DNA of 64,000 nucleotides from AG-12 sp027319585 (GCA_027319585.1 DAHVMY010000004.1:1-64000); one strand, 5' to 3'. Numbered from the stretch's first letter, positions 27,363 to 36,531 are shown. Numbers and translations are program-made. Notes: generated by a model not told the origin, from the sequence alone.

Positions 27363-27584
27363 GGATGTGCTCCGGTGAAAACGGCTGACGAAGTCCGGAC
27401 CGGCCGCGGCACGAGTCCGGCGAGCGAATGGACGGCGGCGGGCCTGCCGGTCGGCTAGGGGCGCTCCAATGCGCCGACCGGCAGCGCGGTACATCGCCGC
27501 CGACCCCCAGTCGAGCCGCTATCCAATCTGAGGCTCACCGGAAGATGATACCGCGTTACCATACATCCCTTCTAATTTGTATGG
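27363..27584. other. intergenic region with two inverted repeats
   Basis: No gene is seen. A perfect 11-bp inverted repeat (TGCCGGTCGGC at 27445-27455, GCCGACCGGCA at 27473-27483) lies 80-120 bases upstream of the sulfurtransferase ATG. A 7-bp AT-rich repeat (ACCATAC 27558-27564, GTATGGT 27579-27585) abuts the stop of the SCO-TlpA gene. Confidence 0.6.
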
Positions 27585-29171
27585 TCAAGCGGCCAGGACC
27601 TTGGTCACTGCTTCGGCCAGCTGACGCGACTGCAACTGTCCCAGGATCAAGGACGAGATCTCCCCGTCTGGATCGATGAAGACCGCCACGGGCAAGCCGG
27701 GGAGGCCGTACTCCTGAATGATCTGGCCGCTGCGGTCCAGCAGGCTGGGCAAGCGGATGCCCAGCTGGTGGAGGAAATGCGACGCGGTCGTCGCCGATTG
27801 CTGGTCGTTGACGAGCAGGACCCGCAGGCCGCGGCCCTCGTACTTGCGCGCGGCGGCCGCGACCAGGCCCATGTCGGCCTTGCAATTCGTGCACCAGCTC
27901 GCCCAGAAGTCCAGCATCACCGGGTGCCCGCGCAGCTTGGAGAGGGTGACCGTCGCGCCCGAAGTTGACGGCAGGGTGAAGTTCGGCGCCGGGTGCCCCG
28001 GCACTGCCTGCGAGGTCTTGGGGAAGGCGTTCACGGCGCGCTGCTGCTGGAGCAGCGGCGTGATCGCCTGGTAGACCGTCCGCGGGGTCCAGGAGCCTCC
28101 CGTCCGAAGCTCCGTACGTCCCTGCGAGTCCAGGTAGCGGTAGATCGTGGTCGGAACGGCGGTCGGGCTCAGCGTCGGCTGCGACTGCATCACCGTCACC
28201 ACGTACCCCTGGGGGTCGATCACCTCCAGCACCGAGGCGTGGATGAGGTTGAACGGCTCCTTCTTGCCGGTGAACAAATCGGTCGGCGCTGGCCCACCCC
28301 ACGGCAGCGCCTGCACGGGCGGCACTCCGAGCTCTGACCAGAAGGAATCCACCGCCTCCGTCGAGCCGGTCAGCAATGGCCAGGGGAGCGAGAAGTAGCG
28401 CTGGTACTTGCGCAGGATGGCAGGGGTGTCGTCGGCCGGATCCTGGGTCGCCTCCAGAATCTGCACCTGGGCCGCCAGCCCATGCTGCACCAGCATCGCG
28501 TGGAGCTGCAGCAGGGCAGCTGCGACCAAGGGACAGGTCTCCTGACACTCGGTCAGAAAGCTGGCCAGGACCACCACCTTGCCCCGGTACTGGCTGAGCG
28601 TGACCGGTTTCCCCTGTTGGTTCACAAAGGTGGTGGCGGGCAGCCTCTGGATCTGCCTGGACGCCAGGGCGAGTCCGAAGGTGACCTGGCTGTTGCCGCC
28701 ATATACGGCCACCTTGCCAAGCCCGTGCGTTCCCAGTTGGAACGTGAACAGCACCGGTGTGGTCTGGCCGCTGGCGATCCGAAAGCCCACGTTGCGCTCC
28801 ACCTGCCGGCGTCCGCCGGCGGTGGCCAGGTCGAAGCGGATCTGACTGTAGCTGCCGGGGGCGACGCTGGTCTGCAGGATGGTCGCGGTGTTGGGCGCCA
28901 GGTAGGAGCCGGGCAGCCTGAGGTCCACCTCAGGAAAATCGAGGGCGCTCCAGCTGCCTCCGGTCGCCGCTCCCTCGAGCTGCACCCCCACGATCGGGAC
29001 GGACACGGCCGTCGGCGGATGGGGAGCTGGCTTGGTGACGCTGGCCAGCAGCAGGAGGCGGCCAGGAGAGGGGTTGGAGTGGGTGCTGAGAGCGAACGCG
29101 ACCGCGGCCACGAGGACGGCGGCGGTCGCGATCGCGCCCACGACTCGGAGCCGGGGTCCCCTGACCCTCAT
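27585..29171 (-). CDS. SCO1/SenC-TlpA fusion redoxin
   Basis: A 528-residue exported protein combining two thioredoxin-fold modules. An N-terminal membrane anchor (~10-29) is followed by a DUF4382-like beta-domain (~55-170), then an SCO1-type domain (~175-345) with CxxxC (Cys209, Cys213) and the downstream copper-ligand His311. A TlpA-like domain (~390-528) has WCTNC (Cys427, Cys430). SCO proteins insert copper into cytochrome oxidase and TlpA proteins reduce thiols, so one polypeptide may both reduce and metallate CuA (inference). No oxidase gene is nearby. Confidence 0.85.
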   Translation of the reverse strand: MRVRGPRLRVVGAIATAAVLVAAVAFALSTHSNPSPGRLLLLASVTKPAPHPPTAVSVPIVGVQLEGAATGGSWSALDFPEVDLRLPGSYLAPNTATILQTSVAPGSYSQIRFDLATAGGRRQVERNVGFRIASGQTTPVLFTFQLGTHGLGKVAVYGGNSQVTFGLALASRQIQRLPATTFVNQQGKPVTLSQYRGKVVVLASFLTECQETCPLVAAALLQLHAMLVQHGLAAQVQILEATQDPADDTPAILRKYQRYFSLPWPLLTGSTEAVDSFWSELGVPPVQALPWGGPAPTDLFTGKKEPFNLIHASVLEVIDPQGYVVTVMQSQPTLSPTAVPTTIYRYLDSQGRTELRTGGSWTPRTVYQAITPLLQQQRAVNAFPKTSQAVPGHPAPNFTLPSTSGATVTLSKLRGHPVMLDFWASWCTNCKADMGLVAAAARKYEGRGLRVLLVNDQQSATTASHFLHQLGIRLPSLLDRSGQIIQEYGLPGLPVAVFIDPDGEISSLILGQLQSRQLAEAVTKVLAA

Positions 29172-29207
29172 GTCATCGCCCCGGCCGCCCGCACCATCGG
29201 TGTCTGG

Positions 29208-29564
29208 TCAGCCCCGCTTCCACTCCGCGTGCTTGCGAAACAGCCCGCCCTCGCCGAGGTGGAACCAGCGCTCCTCCTGGTATGCCGGCAACTGCTCCAC
29301 GCCGGCGGGATCCAGATCCGTGTGCACCGCGCTCAGGGTGATCTTGGTGACGTGGTCCGCGGTCACCTCGGCGATCCGGCCGCCGTTGGCCAGCTTGACC
29401 GCGAGGCCGTGGAAGATGTCCTCGGCCTCATCCCCGAGCAGAGATTCGGTGGTGCCGAAGCTCTGGCCCTGGCTGTCGAGAATCGGCGCGTGGTAGGGGG
29501 TCCTGATCCAGGCCACCTGCTGCTCATCGGGGCCGACGGGCAGCTGCTCTGCGGAATCGTCCAT
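29208..29564 (-). CDS. conserved hypothetical protein, PRC-barrel-like
   Basis: A 118-residue acidic soluble protein. The stretch PILDSQGQSFGTTESLLG and later VTADHVTKITLSAV alternate strands and turns in a way reminiscent of PRC-barrel/DUF2171 stress proteins; this is a weak resemblance. GAGGAGG lies about 10 bases before the ATG at 29564. Function unknown. It sits between the SCO-TlpA gene and the HtrA protease, 36 bases upstream of the former. Confidence 0.6.
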   Translation of the reverse strand: MDDSAEQLPVGPDEQQVAWIRTPYHAPILDSQGQSFGTTESLLGDEAEDIFHGLAVKLANGGRIAEVTADHVTKITLSAVHTDLDPAGVEQLPAYQEERWFHLGEGGLFRKHAEWKRG

Positions 29565-29654
29565 CTCAGCTTGGCCTCCTCATGTTGGGCTCAGATTCCG
29601 ATGCTACGGCAGGGGCCGCCCGGAAGCCCGATCAGTGTTGCCTGCCGGGCTGGC

Positions 29655-30719
29655 TCAGGAGGCGCTGGCGGGCAGGCTCGCCAAGACCACCGAGATCGTG
29701 ATCCTGGTGCCGTCGGGCTCCTTGACGCCGAGGCGCACGGTCTGGCCCGGGCTCAGGTTGGCCAGGGCATCCGTCAGGTCCTGGACAGACGGGGTGGCCT
29801 TGCCATCGATCGAGGTGATGACGTCATGGACCTTCAGCCCGGCCCGGCTGACAGCGGCCCGGGTGATCTTCACCACCAGGACCCCGGCCGGCTCGCCCTG
29901 GCTGTTGGTCACCTGCTCGACATCGATTCCGATGAACGCACGGCCTGAGTTGACCACCTTGCCGTACTTGACGATCTGCCCAGCGATGTTGGTGACCACG
30001 TTGCTGGGGATCGCGAACCCGATTCCCGGCGCCTGGCTGCTGCCGAGCTGGGGGTCCAGAGCAGCCAGGGTGGGAATGCCGACAACCTGTCCCTCCAGGT
30101 CCACCAGCGCTCCCCCGCTGTTGCCCGGGTTGATCGGAGCGCTGGTCTGGATCACGTCGGGGAGGGTGACCCCGTTGGGCTCACTGACGGTGCGCCCAAC
30201 CGCAGACACGATCCCTTCCGTGGCCGAGCTCTGGAAGCCGAGGGGGTTGCCGATGGCCATCACGATATCCCCGACCTGCAGCTGCGAGGAGTCCGCGAAC
30301 GTGGCGGGACGGAGGCCGCTGGCGCTGATGTGGATCACCGCCAGATCGTCGCCGGGGAAGTTGTTGACCAGGGTCCCCTGATAGTTGCGCCCATTCGACA
30401 GGGTGACCGTGAAGCTCTTGAAGCCATCGGCCACGTGGTTGTTGGTGACGATGTCGCCCTGGGAATTGAAGATGATCCCGGAGCCGAGGTCCTGCGAGGT
30501 GGAGATCTGAACCACCGAGGGGCTGACATCCTTGTAGAGCTCCACGTAGTCGGCTTGGAGGGCCGCCAGCGCGCCCGAGAGCCCAGCGTCGGAGGCGGTG
30601 GGGCTCGGAATCTTGGCCACCTTGGGTGCCGACCCACCGGCCGTGGCACCGGCGCACCCCGCCAGCACCAGGGCCAGCAATGGCGCCGCTCCCGCCACCA
30701 TCCTCCACCGTAGAGCCAT
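29655..30719 (-). CDS. HtrA/DegP-type serine protease, lipoprotein
   Basis: A 354-residue envelope protease. The signal peptide ends in a lipobox LAGC (Cys22), so it is lipid-anchored outside the membrane. The full triad is present: His95 (VTNNHV), Asp125 (GDDLAV), Ser201 (GNSGGALV). A C-terminal PDZ domain (~265-345, AGLKVHDVITSIDGKATPS) recognises substrates. It likely degrades or refolds damaged exported proteins, in contrast to the triad-deficient paralogue at 23325-24461. Confidence 0.93.
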   Translation of the reverse strand: MALRWRMVAGAAPLLALVLAGCAGATAGGSAPKVAKIPSPTASDAGLSGALAALQADYVELYKDVSPSVVQISTSQDLGSGIIFNSQGDIVTNNHVADGFKSFTVTLSNGRNYQGTLVNNFPGDDLAVIHISASGLRPATFADSSQLQVGDIVMAIGNPLGFQSSATEGIVSAVGRTVSEPNGVTLPDVIQTSAPINPGNSGGALVDLEGQVVGIPTLAALDPQLGSSQAPGIGFAIPSNVVTNIAGQIVKYGKVVNSGRAFIGIDVEQVTNSQGEPAGVLVVKITRAAVSRAGLKVHDVITSIDGKATPSVQDLTDALANLSPGQTVRLGVKEPDGTRITISVVLASLPASAS

Positions 30720-30867
30720 GTCTGAGACCGAGCCTCCCGTTCCTGCAGCGCGCCTGGTTCCCGCTCGACGCGGGAACTCCCAGCCTTGCCACTAACGGTA
30801 CCCCAACCAGATCAGAGGAGGCTGAGGGGGATCTGAGAGGCGGCTTACGGGCGGAGTTCCCCGGCAA

Positions 30868-31629
30868 TCAGGCAGGTCTGCCTCCGTTGGCGTACAGCAC
30901 CTGGCCGCTCACGTAGGCCGCATCCTCCGAGCACAAGAACGCGATGACCGCCGCGATGTCAGAGGGGGTCCCGAGCCGGCCCAACGGGATCCGCTCCCGG
31001 GCCTGGCGGTGAAACTCCTCCAGACTCATGTGCAGGCGTTCGGCGACGGCTCTGGTCATGGCGGTGTCCACAAAGCCCGGCGCGACCGAGTTGACGTTGA
31101 TGTTGAAGGGGCCGAGCTCCAGCGCCAGGGTCCTGGTCAGCCCCTGAATCCCCGCCTTGGCGGTCGCGTAGTTGGCCTGCCCGCGGTTGCCCAGCGCAGA
31201 GGTCGAGGACAGGAAGACCATCTTGCCCCGACGCTGCTTCACCATGGTGCGGGACGCCGCCCGGGCGCACAGGAAGGCCCCGCGGCAGTGGACCTGGAGC
31301 ACCTGGTCCCAATCCTCCAGGGGCATCTTGTGAAGGAGGTTGTCCCGGGTCAGGCCGGCGTTGCTCACCAGGATGTCCACCCTCCCGAAGGTGTCGACCG
31401 TGCTCTGGAAGAGCGCCTCGACGCTAGCCTCGTCCTGCACGTCACAGGTGACCGGCAGCGTCCTTGGGCCGTGCTCTGCCAACCTCACCGCGACCCTGTG
31501 GGCGGCGTCCTCCACCAGATCAGCCACGACCACGCTCGCCCCTTCCGCCACCAACCGCTCGCAGGTGGCCTCCCCGATCCCCTGTCCCCCTCCGGTGACC
31601 ACCGCGACCTGCCCTTCGAACCGCTCCAT
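30868..31629 (-). CDS. short-chain dehydrogenase/reductase (FabG-like)
   Basis: A 253-residue SDR, probably 3-oxoacyl-[ACP] or acetoacetyl-CoA reductase. The cofactor loop is TGGGQGIGEAT, the structural NAG in VSNAGLTRDN, and catalytic Ser/Tyr/Lys in SSTSAL and YATAKAG. GGAGGAG lies 8 bases before the ATG. SDRs of this type also act on other alcohols, so the substrate is not certain. Confidence 0.9.
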   Translation of the reverse strand: MERFEGQVAVVTGGGQGIGEATCERLVAEGASVVVADLVEDAAHRVAVRLAEHGPRTLPVTCDVQDEASVEALFQSTVDTFGRVDILVSNAGLTRDNLLHKMPLEDWDQVLQVHCRGAFLCARAASRTMVKQRRGKMVFLSSTSALGNRGQANYATAKAGIQGLTRTLALELGPFNINVNSVAPGFVDTAMTRAVAERLHMSLEEFHRQARERIPLGRLGTPSDIAAVIAFLCSEDAAYVSGQVLYANGGRPA

Positions 31630-31755
31630 GCACTCACTCCTCCATGACTGAGACCAACATCAGATCCCACTCTGACAGCCCGGAGTCGCCTCGGGTCAAC
31701 TTGCACACGCCCCGAGCTCCACGGGGCATCGGCCCACCAGTCGCGGGGGCGCTGG

Positions 31756-32091
31756 TCAGCTGCGGAGCCGCGCCCTCCGGGGGCCACCGCGGTCGATGCG
31801 GTGGAGCGCCGCCGCCACCAGGACCACCAGCAGGATCACCACCAGGCCCGGCAGAACCGCCCTGGACAGCAGCCCCAAGATCGCGATCGCGAAGACCACG
31901 AGGATGCCCAGGCGGAGCAGGCCATGCCCCAGCAGCACCGCCCAGACGACCACCCCGATCGGGGGCAGCACGAGAAGGAACAGGCCGGTCAGCAATCGCT
32001 CCCGGAACGGCACGCCGCGCTGGAGGATGGTGTCGAACACGGCGTAGATCCACACCACCAGGAAGATCAAGAAGGTGATGGAGAAGGGCAT
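31756..32091 (-). CDS. small membrane protein with PLDc_N-like domain
   Basis: A 111-residue protein with three to four hydrophobic helices. The N-terminal part (WIYAVFDTILQRG, then LPPIGVVVWAVLL) resembles the PLDc_N motif of two helices joined by a Pro/Gly turn. The C-terminus is Arg-rich and cytoplasmic. No function can be assigned. Confidence 0.65.
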   Translation of the reverse strand: MPFSITFLIFLVVWIYAVFDTILQRGVPFRERLLTGLFLLVLPPIGVVVWAVLLGHGLLRLGILVVFAIAILGLLSRAVLPGLVVILLVVLVAAALHRIDRGGPRRARLRS

Positions 32092-32190
32092 CGCATCCGC
32101 AGTCTACGCCGAACGGCCGCTGGGTGGACCAGCGTTCGTCGCGACCTCGTTGCCGAATGTCCACCTCACCCGAAGGAGCCTTTGGTAACC

Positions 32191-32640
32191 TTGCTCGCCG
32201 TGGGCAAGCTCTACGATCTGTCTGGGATGAGCCTGGGGCCGGCGGATGAACTGGTCCGCGAGCACGCACAGCGCGTGGTCCTGTTCGGGTTCGTCGGCCT
32301 GGTGGGTGCTGCCACCACCATCTTCGGGACCGCCCTCCTCTACCACCACCTCTTTCTGCTGCCGCTCTGGCTGGCATCGGGCATCGCGATTCAGACCGCG
32401 ATCGCGGTCACCTTCACCCTCAACTCCCTGCTCACCTGGCGGGATCGTCAGACCGACAACATCCGGCGGCGGGCCGTGACCTTCGAGGCGGTCTCCCTGG
32501 TGGGGCTGGCGATCCAGGAGGCCGCCCTCCTGATCGGGACGGACAAGCTCCACCTCTTCTACCTGCTGGCGCTGACGATCGGCATCGGCCTGGCCGCGAT
32601 CTGGAACTACCTGGTGAACAACAAGGTCACCTTCGGCTGA
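32191..32640 (+). CDS. GtrA-family membrane protein
   Basis: About 149 residues with four transmembrane helices and the GtrA pattern: FGFVGLVGAATTIF in helix 1, FTLNSLLTWRDR after helix 2, and AAIWNYLVNNKVTF at the end. GtrA proteins help flip polyprenyl-linked sugars or modify cell-wall glycans. The start is uncertain: AAGGAG at 32173-32178 favours a TTG at 32191 (or 32182); ATG 32227 would also leave all helices intact. Confidence 0.82.
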   Translation: MLAVGKLYDLSGMSLGPADELVREHAQRVVLFGFVGLVGAATTIFGTALLYHHLFLLPLWLASGIAIQTAIAVTFTLNSLLTWRDRQTDNIRRRAVTFEAVSLVGLAIQEAALLIGTDKLHLFYLLALTIGIGLAAIWNYLVNNKVTFG

Positions 32641-32947
32641 GGCCGCTGCGCAATTCGCACCAGCAGGCCGTCCGGACGGGATTCGGCCCGGGTCTCCAGG
32701 CTGGTCCGGCCCGACCGCTCGGTCGCAGGGACGGACCCGCACGGGACGTCACCGGCGCTTTGGGGCTCACGAACCGCCGGGCCGTCCCTCGTTGCACAGC
32801 CGGGCGGCCCGCCAGTGCGACCGACGTGGACCCACCGGGTGGCGGGGCGCGACCGGCCAATGAACTCTCACGGCGTGCGGGCCGTGGCAGCCTGGAACCA
32901 CCCCCAGCCGGGCCCCGCGGCGGCCGGGCTGAGGGTGGCTTGGACTG
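32641..32947. other. intergenic region, no gene seen
   Basis: About 300 bases of very GC-rich sequence between the convergent GtrA gene and the secreted-protein gene. No convincing coding frame, tRNA or T-tailed hairpin is visible. Confidence 0.6.
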
Positions 32948-33517
32948 CTACTCGTTGGTGAGGGTGAGGAACCCGGAGATCGTGGCGAAGTAGACCCCGG
33001 TGCAACTGCCGCCGGATTCACCGGTGCCATAGTGGGTGAGGTATGCATCGGCCGTGCCAATGGCTAAGCCGAGCGCATCATTGCTGAGCGTGAGGGAAGC
33101 GTCCACCTTGTAGGTCTGCGTGCACCCGAACAATGACATCGTCGGCTTACCGTCGTACGAGATTGAGCCAGTCATCCCACTTCCGCTCACCACGGTCCCG
33201 GACACCATGTACAGAGCAAAGGATCCGCCGACAATATCCGTCGAGCTGCTCGGCTGCGTCGGAAGCCCCTCATGCTCCACCGTGGCGCTCCAGAAGCCGG
33301 AGTCGCTCGAATCTTTCGCGCTGAAATAGCCGGCGAAATATGCGGTCTGGCAAGGTGTGCCTGCGGTGTTCGTCGTGCAGGTGCTAGCCGGAAGCGCGTC
33401 CTCGAACCCCGACAGGGAACCGCGCACGTTGTTCGCCGCCAGCACGGGAGCCGCGGTCACCGCCAGCGCCGCGGCGACGATCAACATCAACCGTGTCGTC
33501 CGCCCCAATCCCCGCAT
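32948..33517 (-). CDS. secreted protein of unknown function
   Basis: A 189-residue protein with a Sec-type signal peptide (basic N-terminus, LMLIVAAALAVTAAPVLA, cleavage before ANNVRG). The mature part is Ser/Thr/Gly-rich, predicted beta, with four cysteines (two in CTTNTAGTPC, then in LFGC and GGSC) that could form disulfides. ATG 33517 is fixed by GGGAGG 8 bases upstream. It lies next to the polysaccharide exporter genes but on its own. No family recognised. Confidence 0.7.
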   Translation of the reverse strand: MRGLGRTTRLMLIVAAALAVTAAPVLAANNVRGSLSGFEDALPASTCTTNTAGTPCQTAYFAGYFSAKDSSDSGFWSATVEHEGLPTQPSSSTDIVGGSFALYMVSGTVVSGSGMTGSISYDGKPTMSLFGCTQTYKVDASLTLSNDALGLAIGTADAYLTHYGTGESGGSCTGVYFATISGFLTLTNE

Positions 33518-33693
33518 CCTGGATCCCTCCCTTGGTCGCAAACGCTCTGGGAGCGCTGGGGCGGTCGGGAGAACGGAGTGGAGCGGAGGCGGCCGTCGAA
33601 AGCGCCCCGATCGCGGAATACTACACCGCCTCAGCAGTCTTGTGGGGCATTCGGTCAGCCGCAGCCCAGCCGGGATCGGCCGCCGACGCCGCT

Positions 33694-34932
33694 CTATCCG
33701 GTGGCCGAGACCTTGAGCGCGCTGGGGTCGGCCGCGGGGATCTCCCAGCTGTGCCCCAGCAGCGCCAGGCCTACCTCGAAGCGCCGCCCCCCCTGCACCC
33801 TGAAGGCCTGGGGGCGGTCGACCTCGGCGTACTGGCGCCCGCTGGTGATGTCCTCGATCTCCACCTTCAGCCCGTACACCCCGTCCAGGAAGGGCACCTG
33901 GGGAATGGTGAGGGTGGCCGTGCCCTCCGGCGGAAGATCCAGCCGCCCGAGCTCGGCGTCATCCGTCCTGGTGCTGAGCAGAATGTCCTGACCTGCCGGA
34001 TAGAAGGAGGCCCGGAAACGGACCCCCCGCAGAGGGCCGGGAGCCTCGTAGGCGATCCGGATGGAAAGCTCCTCCCCGGTCCTGATCGAGTTGAAGTCGC
34101 CGTCACTGCCGCTGACCTCGACCCCAGCGATCCGCACTCCCATCCAACCCGGCCCCGACCCCCCCAGGTCGGCGGATATCGACCTCAGAAGTTCGGTCTC
34201 GTGGCGGTTGACCTCGCCGATGTAGGCATCGACCACCTCGCCGGTCCGCCCGGCCGCCCGCTGGACGCCGTGGTCGATCCACAGGCACCGGTCACAGAGC
34301 TTGCGCACGGTCTCAGCGGCGTGGGAGACGAAGATCAGGGTGCGCCCCTCCCGCCGCATTCCCTCGATGTGGTCCATGCAGCGGCGCTGGAACGACTCAT
34401 CCCCGACCGCCAGCACCTCGTCGATGAGCAAGACGTCGGGATCCATGTGGATCGCGATCGAAAAGCCCAGCCTCGTGTACATCCCCGAGCTGTAGTTGCG
34501 CACCGGGTTGTCGATGAACTGCTCCAGCTCGGCGAATCCCACGATCTCGTCGATGACCGAGTTGATGTACCGTCGAGGCAGCCCCAGGATCGCCCCGTTC
34601 AGGTAGATGTTCTCCCGCCCACTGTAGTCGGGATGGAAACCGGCCCCAACCTCCAGCAGGGACGCCATCCTCCCCCGGACGGAGACCTTGCCGCGGTCCG
34701 GCACCAGGATGCCGGCGATGCACTTGAGCAGGGTGGACTTGCCAGAGCCGTTGGCTCCGATGATTCCAAAGGTCTCGCCCTCGGGCACATCGAAGCTGAT
34801 GTCGTTGACGGCCCAGAACTCCTCGTAGCGAGAGCGGCGCCGATCCACCAGGACCTCCTTCAAGGTCTCGCTGCGCTGGTGGTAGATGCGGAAGCGCTTG
34901 GCCAGGTTCTCGACCCGGATCACCGGCTCCAT
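33694..34932 (-). CDS. polysaccharide ABC exporter ATP-binding protein (Wzt/TagH-like)
   Basis: A 412-residue ATPase. The nucleotide-binding domain has Walker A GANGSGKST, the signature YSSGMYTRLGF, and Walker B VLLIDEVLAVGD. A ~150-residue C-terminal beta domain (~255-400) resembles the Wzt carbohydrate-binding domain that recognises the glycan cap. It overlaps the permease stop by one base (TGATG). It should power export of a lipid-linked polysaccharide or teichoic-like polymer. Confidence 0.92.
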   Translation of the reverse strand: MEPVIRVENLAKRFRIYHQRSETLKEVLVDRRRSRYEEFWAVNDISFDVPEGETFGIIGANGSGKSTLLKCIAGILVPDRGKVSVRGRMASLLEVGAGFHPDYSGRENIYLNGAILGLPRRYINSVIDEIVGFAELEQFIDNPVRNYSSGMYTRLGFSIAIHMDPDVLLIDEVLAVGDESFQRRCMDHIEGMRREGRTLIFVSHAAETVRKLCDRCLWIDHGVQRAAGRTGEVVDAYIGEVNRHETELLRSISADLGGSGPGWMGVRIAGVEVSGSDGDFNSIRTGEELSIRIAYEAPGPLRGVRFRASFYPAGQDILLSTRTDDAELGRLDLPPEGTATLTIPQVPFLDGVYGLKVEIEDITSGRQYAEVDRPQAFRVQGGRRFEVGLALLGHSWEIPAADPSALKVSATG

Positions 34933-35795
34933 CAGATCTCCTCGGCGAAGCGGCGGCGCAGGCGCCTGAAGACCCGCATCCCGAGCCAGATCAGGCCAGC
35001 GGCGAGCACGGTGCAGTAGATCAGGCCGTGCCAGTGCTGCGGCCAGCGGTTGAACACGAACACGTCCTGGAAGGAGAGCACGATCCAGGTCATCGGGTTG
35101 GCGTAGACGACGATGTGGGCCAGCAGGCCGACCGTGCCGTGGCGGAAGAAGCCCTCATAGCGGGTGAACGGCCAGATCACCGGGGTCAAATAGAACCAGA
35201 TCATGGTGGCCAGGTTGATGAGGTACTGCAGGTCTCGGAAGTAGACGCTGCCGGCCGCCAGCATCAGCCCCAACCCGAGGCAGAGACCGAAGGTGACCAC
35301 CACCAGGGGGGGGATGGCCAGCAGGGGAAGTCCCACCGGGGCCTTGGCCAGGATCATGAAGGGCACCAGCAGAACCAGGCTGATCAGGAAGTTCACCAGC
35401 GCCGCGATCACCGACGACACCGTCAGCAGCATCCAGGGGAACGCCACCTTGCGGACGACCCCCGAGTTGGCGATGATGCTGCTGGCGGCCATCACCAGCG
35501 CCTGGGAGAAGAACGTCCAGGCGAGCAGCCCCGAGAGGATGAATACCGCGTAGGACTTGCCGCTCGGTCCCTTGATCCCGATGATGTCGCCGAACACCAC
35601 GGCGTACACCAGCATGAAGACCAAAGGGTTGATCAAGGTCCACCCAATCCCCAGCACCGAGCCGTGGTAGCGCGCCCTGACGTCGCGGCGAACCAGCTCC
35701 GAGAGCAGCTCCAGGCGCCGCGCGATAGGACCTGACTGCGGGGCCCTGGGGCGGGAGGCGGAGCCCGGCCCGCTCAGGGCTTGAGTGCTGGCCAC
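34932..35795 (-). CDS. polysaccharide ABC exporter permease (Wzm/TagG-like)
   Basis: A 287-residue ABC-2 permease with six membrane segments. The amphipathic start ELVRRDVRARYHGSVLGIGW and the DLQYLINLATMIWFYLTPVIWP block are typical of Wzm/TagG. GTG start at 35795. It forms the channel with the ATPase downstream. No glycosyltransferases are adjacent, so the polymer is unknown. Confidence 0.92.
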   Translation of the reverse strand: MASTQALSGPGSASRPRAPQSGPIARRLELLSELVRRDVRARYHGSVLGIGWTLINPLVFMLVYAVVFGDIIGIKGPSGKSYAVFILSGLLAWTFFSQALVMAASSIIANSGVVRKVAFPWMLLTVSSVIAALVNFLISLVLLVPFMILAKAPVGLPLLAIPPLVVVTFGLCLGLGLMLAAGSVYFRDLQYLINLATMIWFYLTPVIWPFTRYEGFFRHGTVGLLAHIVVYANPMTWIVLSFQDVFVFNRWPQHWHGLIYCTVLAAGLIWLGMRVFRRLRRRFAEEI

Positions 35796-35823
35796 GGGAT
35801 TCGAGTCTAGCAGGGGCCCGAAT

Positions 35824-36201
35824 TCAGCCCGCGACCTTCCAGATCGGGGCGCGCCCCTTGAGCTCGTCGATCACGTAGGTGCAGGCGTCGAGCGCCTGGT
35901 GCCGATGGGCGGCCCCTACCACCACCGCCACCGAGGCGACGCCGCGGTCGACCCTGCCGGTGCGGTGCTGGACCGAGACCTCCCTGACCCCCTCTCGGCC
36001 CAGCGCCTCGGCCGAGATCGCCCGGAGCTCACTGATGGCCATCTCGGCGTAGGCCTCATAGGTGAGATGGGAGACGGAGCGGCCCTGGTCGGGGTCGCGC
36101 ACGACCCCCACGAAGGTCGCGATCCCGCCAATCCCGGTCAAGTCCAGCTCGGCCTGCATGGCGGCGACGTCGATCTCGGCCTCACTGACCACCACCCTCA
36201 C
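35824..36201 (-). CDS. moaE: molybdopterin synthase catalytic subunit
   Basis: A 125-residue MoaE converting precursor Z to molybdopterin with sulfur from MoaD. IATFVGVVRDPDQG, LTYEAYAEMA, VQHRTGRVDRG and the active-site Lys in ELKGRAPIWKVAG are seen. GTG start overlaps the moaD stop by 4 bases (GTGA). The frame is open upstream but antisense of MoaD in phase; this start fits. Confidence 0.93.
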   Translation of the reverse strand: MRVVVSEAEIDVAAMQAELDLTGIGGIATFVGVVRDPDQGRSVSHLTYEAYAEMAISELRAISAEALGREGVREVSVQHRTGRVDRGVASVAVVVGAAHRHQALDACTYVIDELKGRAPIWKVAG

Positions 36202-36467
36202 GGGCACGGGCTGCCTCCCGAAACCGGAGGGATGAAGGCGAGCTCGTCGCCAGCCGATACCGCGTCCTGCCAGCCGACATAGCTCCGGTTCAGCGCCGGG
36301 CGGACGGTCGCCTGTTGGGAGCTGAGTTGCGGATGCCGGCGGCACAGCACCTCCCAACACTGCTGCACGGAGGCGCCCTCTAAGGGAAGCTCGACCTCGG
36401 TCACCGCGCAGCCGGCGAGTTGGCGCATGGTCGCGAACAGCAGCACTCTGACCACCGGATGGCTCAC
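36198..36467 (-). CDS. moaD: molybdopterin synthase sulfur-carrier subunit with C-terminal extension
   Basis: A ~89-residue ubiquitin-fold carrier: VRVLLFATMRQLAG start and LAFIPPVSGG near the end. The Gly-Gly that is adenylated and thiocarboxylated should be terminal, but here four residues (SPCP) follow before the stop. The protein may need trimming, or a sequence error is present. GTG 36467 is the likeliest start (GAGG ~10 upstream); a start at 36455 is also possible. Confidence 0.85.
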   Translation of the reverse strand: MSHPVVRVLLFATMRQLAGCAVTEVELPLEGASVQQCWEVLCRRHPQLSSQQATVRPALNRSYVGWQDAVSAGDELAFIPPVSGGSPCP

Positions 36468-36531
36468 GCCGGACGGTCCTCGGTCGAGAGTCCGGAGCAC
36501 CTCTCCATGCCAAGATGGTAGGCGAGATCGG

